Part shown: positions 60,351 to 64,000 of the stretch, piece after piece
How the letters are laid out: the number at the start of each line of letters is the position of its first letter
How positions within the stretch are numbered: position 1 is the stretch's first letter
NCBI RefSeq assembly: GCF_004765785.1
Contig: NZ_SBIT01000010.1
Location: 1 to 64,000, forward strand
DNA from: Halorussus ruber
GTDB taxonomy: Archaea > Halobacteriota > Halobacteria > Halobacteriales > Haladaptataceae
Direction of reading: 5' to 3'
DNA length: 64,000 nt
Made by a program: the position numbers and the translations under genes
Notes under the pieces: generated by a model
Seen by the model: only the letters and a program-made list of their open reading frames with translations
Told to the model about the DNA's origin: nothing
Databases searched by the model: none

Positions 60351-60557
60351 ATGGCGGAAAACGACACTACCGGTCGTTCCTGAGAGCAGGCTGACTGGAA
60401 CGACGTGGTGTTGCTCAACGTCTACCACCAACTCGAACAGCGCTTCTGGTACGACGACGTCCAGATTTCGAAGTTCGGCGCGGCCGGCACCAGTCGACAG
60501 ATGTTCAACGACGTGTCTATCGACCGGTCGGGCGGTAACGGCGGCGGTGGTAACTGA
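60351..60557 (+). pseudogene. Small gene with in-frame TGA, unknown function
   Basis: ATG 60351 opens MAENDTTGRS, then TGA at 60381-60383, then the frame continues EQADWNDVVLLNVYHQLEQRFW and on to a stop at 60555-60557, giving 68 residues without the TGA. A TATA-like CGTAAATACGG at 60315-60325 is about 30 bases before the ATG, and the second part reads like a folded protein with coding-type codon use and a Gly/Asn-rich tail. GTG 60405 could start a shorter, intact protein. A point mutation is the simplest explanation. Confidence 0.55.
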
Positions 60558-60903
60558 CGCTCGCCGGTCGGACTCCTCACGCGCTCTTTTCTGAACCGTC
60601 GAAATTGTTTTGTATCGCTTCTCACGACCTGCGAGAAACTGCACGTTGTGACGAGGCGGTCGTGGGACGAGTGGGCCTAATTGCTCTTAGAGTGGTTCGT
60701 CGGAGCGGGTCAGCGGGTATTCCGAGAGCGGGTTCGGTTGTCGCGGTGGCCGAGACCGGAATTGAACGTATATGGCTGAGAACTGTAATAGTATATTTTA
60801 GCAATATTTTTAGTCGGGAAACAATTGATTAGGCGTCTCTGCGTCTGTCGGGGTGTCGGCGGTCGATTCGCGCGGTGAAAAAAGGACTGGCGGTCGTGAG
60901 CGG
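60558..60903. other. Intergenic region without gene
   Basis: No credible ORF is present. The end is AT-rich (60770-60830), including TATATTTTAGC and AATTGATTAG, and lies between the broken small gene and the stop of the downstream leftward Tat-signal gene. Confidence 0.45.
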
Positions 60904-61506
60904 CTACTCGTCGTCCTCGCTAGTCGACCCCGTCGCATTCATACTCGGTGGTTCGACCGAGAACGGGACGCTGGCGCAGTCCATCGCACAGTTGCTCTCG
61001 GATTCCTGCAGCGACAGCCCCGAGTAGTCCACCACGGTCAGCACTGCCCAGTAGTGGTTCGGCTGGTCGAACATTTCGGGACCGAGGCCTCTGACGTTGA
61101 TTCGCTCGCGCTTCATCGCGTAGCCCGCCGAATCGCTCTTGACGGTTCCACTGAACGCGTGCGAGCTACCCTCCTCGAACGTGCCCGGAACGACGGTGTG
61201 GTCACTTCGGTCCACGATGGTAATCTGGTAGCCGAGCGGGACGCTCCGCTCGATTCCGAGTCTGAGGCCGAACACCAAATCGCCGGTATAGGCCCCCTCG
61301 AAGCTATCGGTGAACGTGTCGATGCTGTCGTCCTCCACGTCCTCGTCCGGCGGCGTGAGGGCCGCGAAGCTGATCATGCCGTCCTGTGCCGCGGCTCTGT
61401 TCGCCATCGCACTCGTGCCCGTGACGCCGAGTGCGCCGAGGCCGAGACCTTTGATGAGACTGCGGCGCTCGATGCCGCCTCGGTCGTCTGGACGTTCGTC
61501 GGACAT
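60904..61506 (-). CDS. Tat-signal secreted protein, paralog 2 of a tandem pair
   Basis: The 200-residue protein begins with a twin-arginine signal (GGIERRSLIKGLGLGALGV, RR at 14-15) and then carries FAALTPPDEDVEDDSIDTF near 48, where LTPPDED is shared with its upstream neighbour. The mature part is beta-rich and includes FEEGSSHAFSGTVK near 110 and three cysteines or Cys/Ser rich end (NCAMDCASVPFSVE). Function unknown; a surface or secreted protein is expected. ATG 61506 follows directly on the TAG of the upstream gene, so the two are co-translated. Confidence 0.72.
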   Translation of the reverse strand: MSDERPDDRGGIERRSLIKGLGLGALGVTGTSAMANRAAAQDGMISFAALTPPDEDVEDDSIDTFTDSFEGAYTGDLVFGLRLGIERSVPLGYQITIVDRSDHTVVPGTFEEGSSHAFSGTVKSDSAGYAMKRERINVRGLGPEMFDQPNHYWAVLTVVDYSGLSLQESESNCAMDCASVPFSVEPPSMNATGSTSEDDE

Positions 61507-62142
61507 CTATGAGGGGACTTCGAACTCTTGTGCGATCAGGGATACGATGTTGTCAACTATCGGTTCGGGAACGTTTGCTGAGATTTCGTACGCTCCCGTC
61601 TGTGCGTCGGATGGTCCCAACCTTTCAGCGTGCCCCTCTTCGACTAATTGATCTAGGGAGTTCAGGCTGGCAGCTTGATAGTCCATCAACGCTAAAACTG
61701 CCACGTACTGTCCGGAACTCAGATTTTCGACGCTGAAGTTGTGCCGCATCTCGACGTTCCCACTTGGGTCCGAACCGGTCATTCCACCCGAACAGGCTGA
61801 GGTCCCCTCCTCAAACGCTTGCGTAACGACTTGAGGGGTGTCCGACTTCGTGAAGATGGTGAGTTGTGAACCCATCGGCCTGTCGGGACCAATGTTACTG
61901 TAAACGACGAAATCAACGGTGTTCGCGTCACTCGGGATTTGCGGTGGATCGCCGGTAAACCGGTCATCTTCTAAGTCTTCGTCGGGAGGTGTCAGACCCG
62001 CGTTATTCGGGATCGGTTGCGCAACTGCTCCCCCACCCATCGCGCCAACGCCTGCAAGGGCCATCGCACCGAAGCCGAGGCCTTTCAGCATGTCTCGCCG
62101 CTCTATTCTGCTATCGTCGGTATCTGGTGTCTTTTCTCCCAT
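61507..62142 (-). CDS. Tat-signal secreted protein, paralog 1 of a tandem pair
   Basis: From ATG 62142 the 211-residue protein has a twin-arginine signal (RIERRDMLKGLGFGAMALAG), then GLTPPDEDLEDDRFTGDPPQ near 50, matching the LTPPDED.EDD block of the next gene, and later AFEEGTSACSGG, matching FEEGSSHAFSG. The rest is beta-rich, and the codon use is more AT-rich than in surrounding genes. A TATA-like CTTTATAATATCC at 62172-62183 lies about 30 bases before ATG. Function unknown; the pair looks like an acquired surface module. Confidence 0.72.
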   Translation of the reverse strand: MGEKTPDTDDSRIERRDMLKGLGFGAMALAGVGAMGGGAVAQPIPNNAGLTPPDEDLEDDRFTGDPPQIPSDANTVDFVVYSNIGPDRPMGSQLTIFTKSDTPQVVTQAFEEGTSACSGGMTGSDPSGNVEMRHNFSVENLSSGQYVAVLALMDYQAASLNSLDQLVEEGHAERLGPSDAQTGAYEISANVPEPIVDNIVSLIAQEFEVPS

Positions 62143-62503
62143 GGCACCATCTGTCTCCGTCGCCGGACTGGATATTATAAAGCCCCAATCGTTCACGGCT
62201 AAAATAAACGATTTTCCGGGGGTAAGCCGTCATACTGACGCCGCCGGGAAATCGATACCAACCGTTTCGACGCCTCACACCCTCGTTTTACGTACTTTTG
62301 TCGCAGATGGACAGAACTGTCGTCTCATGAAGTAGTTTCTCCGAGACGTATGAATGCAACGGCCAGTTGATAGCGAACTCACAGAATGGCGCGAACCATT
62401 TGCATCTGCCTAACGGAAGCAATCGCCTCACTTCGGAGATGAACGAAGCCGGAAGAGGACCGCACTCTCACGTCCGCCGAGCGTCCTCACCCGATTTCCC
62501 GGC
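62143..62503. other. Intergenic region without gene
   Basis: Apart from the promoter of the leftward Tat-signal gene near 62172-62183 I see no gene or repeat. One weak inverted feature, GACTTCGGAGATGAACGAAG-like, near 62433-62452 is not conserved elsewhere in the window. Confidence 0.4.
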
Positions 62504-62980
62504 CTACGACCGGGCGAACGTCCCGGTGAACTGGTCGGAATCCCGCGTCTTGGCGTCGAGTTCGTCCTGCACGTCCGGCCGAGGAGCGCCCGCCTCGACG
62601 GCTAACTCCTCGTCCAGCACGTAGAGCGTAAATCGGTACTCGTGGGGTGCGTCGCCTTCCGGCGGGCAGGGGCCGCGGTAGCCGACTTCGCCGAAGTCGT
62701 TTTCGCCCTGCGACGCGCCGTCGAGTTCCGTGACCTCCTCGAGGCGGTCGATGCCCTCCGGAATCTCGACCGTGTCGGCGGGGACGTTCCAGAGCAACCA
62801 GTGGGTGAAGGTGCCAGCGGGCGCGTCGGGGTCGTCCACGACCACCGCCAGCGCCGCCGCGTCGTCGGGCACGTCGGCGATGGTCAACTCGGGCGAGACG
62901 TCCTCGCCCTCGCAGGTGTACTTCTCGGGAATCGGTTCGCCGTGGGTGAACGCCGGAGTTCGGATGGTACCGTCTGGCAT
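62504..62980 (-). CDS. PEBP-family (YbhB/YbcL, Raf-kinase-inhibitor-like) protein
   Basis: From ATG 62980 the 158-residue protein has the PEBP motifs ELTIADVPDDAAALAVVVDDPDAPAGTFTHWLLWNVPADT in pieces (DPDAP and HWLLWN) near 40-70, and GYRGPCPPEGDAPHEYRFTLYVLDEEL in pieces near 103. The GP.P...H-Y-F region forms the ligand pocket. Archaeal and bacterial members have no fixed role. No partner gene is next to it. Confidence 0.9.
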   Translation of the reverse strand: MPDGTIRTPAFTHGEPIPEKYTCEGEDVSPELTIADVPDDAAALAVVVDDPDAPAGTFTHWLLWNVPADTVEIPEGIDRLEEVTELDGASQGENDFGEVGYRGPCPPEGDAPHEYRFTLYVLDEELAVEAGAPRPDVQDELDAKTRDSDQFTGTFARS

Positions 62981-63067
62981 GGCTCTCCCCACAGTTGACT
63001 CGCCGCCCGCGCCAAAAGTTGTGACGGCTACGGTGGCGAACTGCCCTCGCGCTCCTCGGGGTCGAGG

Positions 63068-63178
63068 CTACTGCGATTCGTCGCGCTCTTCGGCCGACAC
63101 GCCGAAGAGTCCGGCACAGACTGTCGCCCACGTCCGCGTTCGCTTAGTGCGCTTGCCGCCGAATCGGTTCAGGTCCAT
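63068..63178 (-). CDS. Micro-ORF (36 aa) directly behind a DtxR-type palindrome
   Basis: ATG 63178 opens MDLNRFGGKRTKRTRTWATV, followed by CAGLFGVSAEERDESQ and a TAG at 63068-63070. The protein has a basic N-terminus and a single hydrophobic stretch in the middle. A TATA-like TTAAGT (complement of 63202-63208) lies about 25-30 bases before the ATG, and a palindrome lies between them. The regulation makes it more believable than its length suggests. Function unknown. Confidence 0.45.
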   Translation of the reverse strand: MDLNRFGGKRTKRTRTWATVCAGLFGVSAEERDESQ

Positions 63179-63182
63179 ACTA

Positions 63183-63200
63183 GTTTAGGGCGGCCTAAAC
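63183..63200. promoter_or_regulatory. Perfect 7-bp palindrome, DtxR/IdeR-type metal-regulator site
   Basis: GTTTAGG at 63183-63189 and CCTAAAC at 63194-63200 are exact complements around GCGG. The TTAGG-N4-CCTAA core matches sites used by DtxR-family iron or manganese repressors in haloarchaea. It lies 4 bases before the micro-ORF start on the minus strand and 99 bases before the lipoate-ligase-like gene on the plus strand. Confidence 0.65.
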
Positions 63201-63298
63201 AACTTAACTGTTCGCCTTTTCTGTCTGTCGCTGGTTCGCCCGTCAGTCGGTCAGTAGCCTTCGCAATCCACTTTGCCTCCACGCCCCAAGCCCCCGAC

Positions 63299-64000
63299 AT
63301 GGCGCTGTCCGACCGCGAGTGGCGGCTGATTCGGGAGGAGTCCCGTCGTGGCCCGCTCAACATGGCTCTGGACGAAATCGCCGCGGAGACGGCCGCCGAG
63401 GGCGGTCCGCGGACGGTTCGAGTGTACCAATGGCGTCCCAGCACCCTCTCGCTGGGTTATCGACAGGCCCCCGAGAGCGTGGCGTGGGACTACTGCGACC
63501 GCGAGGAGATTACGGTCACGCGCCGACCCACGGGCGGCGGTGGCATCTACCACGACCGGTACGGCGACATCTCCTACTCCATCATCGCGCCCGCCGACGA
63601 GCTACCGGGCGACCTGATGGAGACCTACGAACTCCTCTGTGAACCCGTCTTCGACGCCTTGGAGCGACTCGGCATCGACGCCCAGTTCACCGACGAGAAG
63701 ATGCCTGCCATCCACCAACCGGCCTGCTACCTCCGGGAACTCCACCCGGCCCACGACATCGTGGCCGAGGGTCGAAAAATCTCGGGCAACGCCCAGTACC
63801 GCCGGAAGGACGCGGTCATCCAGCACGGCTCGCTCAAGTTCGACCTCGACGCCGAGCGCCACCTCTCGGTGTTCTCGAACCCCGACACCGAGCCAGAGGA
63901 GTTCCGCGAGCGCGTGACGACGATGGCAGAGCAGGCGGGAGCAGACCGGGCAGAAGCAGTCGGCGCAGTCGAGGCGGCCCTCCGCGAGTGGGCCGACGCC
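63299..64000 (+). CDS. Lipoate-protein ligase A-like protein, cut off by the window end
   Basis: From ATG 63299 the frame stays open to the window end (234 residues seen). It has the biotin/lipoate ligase fold: RESRRGPLNMALDE near 12, LSLGYRQAPESVAWDYC near 52, TVTRRPTGGGGIYHD near 76 with the RRxTGGG substrate loop, and DIVAEGRKISGNAQYRRKDAV near 155 with the catalytic Lys. It would attach lipoate (or a related acid) to carrier proteins with ATP. The C-terminal part is missing, so completeness is not known. Confidence 0.9.
   Translation, partial: MALSDREWRLIREESRRGPLNMALDEIAAETAAEGGPRTVRVYQWRPSTLSLGYRQAPESVAWDYCDREEITVTRRPTGGGGIYHDRYGDISYSIIAPADELPGDLMETYELLCEPVFDALERLGIDAQFTDEKMPAIHQPACYLRELHPAHDIVAEGRKISGNAQYRRKDAVIQHGSLKFDLDAERHLSVFSNPDTEPEEFRERVTTMAEQAGADRAEAVGAVEAALREWADA

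Noticed and set aside
1-64000. tRNA or rRNA genes
   Set aside because: No cloverleaf with the usual archaeal tRNA start and TTCGA-type arm and no rRNA-like stretch was recognised. A tRNAscan run would be decisive.

Overview
This window is chromosomal DNA of a halophilic archaeon (class Halobacteria). GC content is high, the encoded proteins are very rich in Asp and Glu, many genes have a TATA-like element about 27 bases before the start codon (leaderless transcripts), and there are archaea-specific markers: ribosomal protein L15e, RLI/ABCE1, RIO2 kinase, SAMP-activating E1 UbaA, Sec61-beta, NucS, archaemetzincin and PdxT. The genus cannot be fixed from sequence alone; the number of non-coding dispersed repeats recalls Halorussus-like genomes, but that is a guess.

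Layout. 0-0.5 kb holds the truncated right end of an IS481-like element and a small membrane protein. 0.8-13.3 kb is housekeeping: a UvrD-like helicase, small zinc-ribbon proteins, an EamA transporter, an F420:NADP oxidoreductase, a HAD hydrolase, a formate/nitrite-type channel, UPF0146 divergent from archaemetzincin, an arylsulfotransferase-like membrane protein, RLI and an EMC6-like protein. 13.4-23.7 kb carries an MMPL/RND exporter, a PNPOx-like flavoprotein, the PIN-ATPase-KH protein, two membrane proteins, a pentapeptide-repeat potassium channel and an M20 peptidase. 23.9-28 kb has an IS200/IS605-like remnant and two M32 carboxypeptidases flanking a YdjM-like protein. 28-33.5 kb has thioredoxin, Sec61-beta, PdxT, a bifunctional nuclease, HisE, a VapBC pair with a clear operator, an ASCH protein and an AIR-synthase-like protein.

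34.1-41.5 kb is one tightly overlapping nine-gene Mrp-type cation/proton antiporter operon in the order E-F-G-A(C-terminal)-B-C-D-D-D. 41.5-52.3 kb holds NucS, a TauE/SafE exporter, an NAD synthesis and repair pair (nadE, nnrE), an HxlR regulator, MutS, thioredoxin and an F420/flavin-type reductase. 52.4-60 kb holds DsbA/FrnE, a VIT1-like transporter, a XacA-like dehydrogenase, DoxX, a Tat-exported S1 protease, UbaA, L15e and RIO2. 60.3-64 kb is more accessory: a small gene broken by an in-frame TGA, two tandem Tat-signal secreted paralogs, a PEBP protein, a micro-ORF under a DtxR-type palindrome, and a lipoate-ligase-like gene cut by the window end.

The most unusual feature is the intergenic DNA. 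At least two families of dispersed non-coding elements recur. One (about 90-160 bp) has two conserved boxes, GGACTGAAAGGG-like and GGGGGCTTTCGAAG-like, around variable stem-loops. The other starts with GCTTCAGGCTTGA. Overlapping both is a hairpin with the core GCGCGCAG-NN-CTGCGCGC whose outer arms differ between four copies yet stay perfectly paired. I know of no name for these elements. No rRNA, tRNA or CRISPR array was seen.
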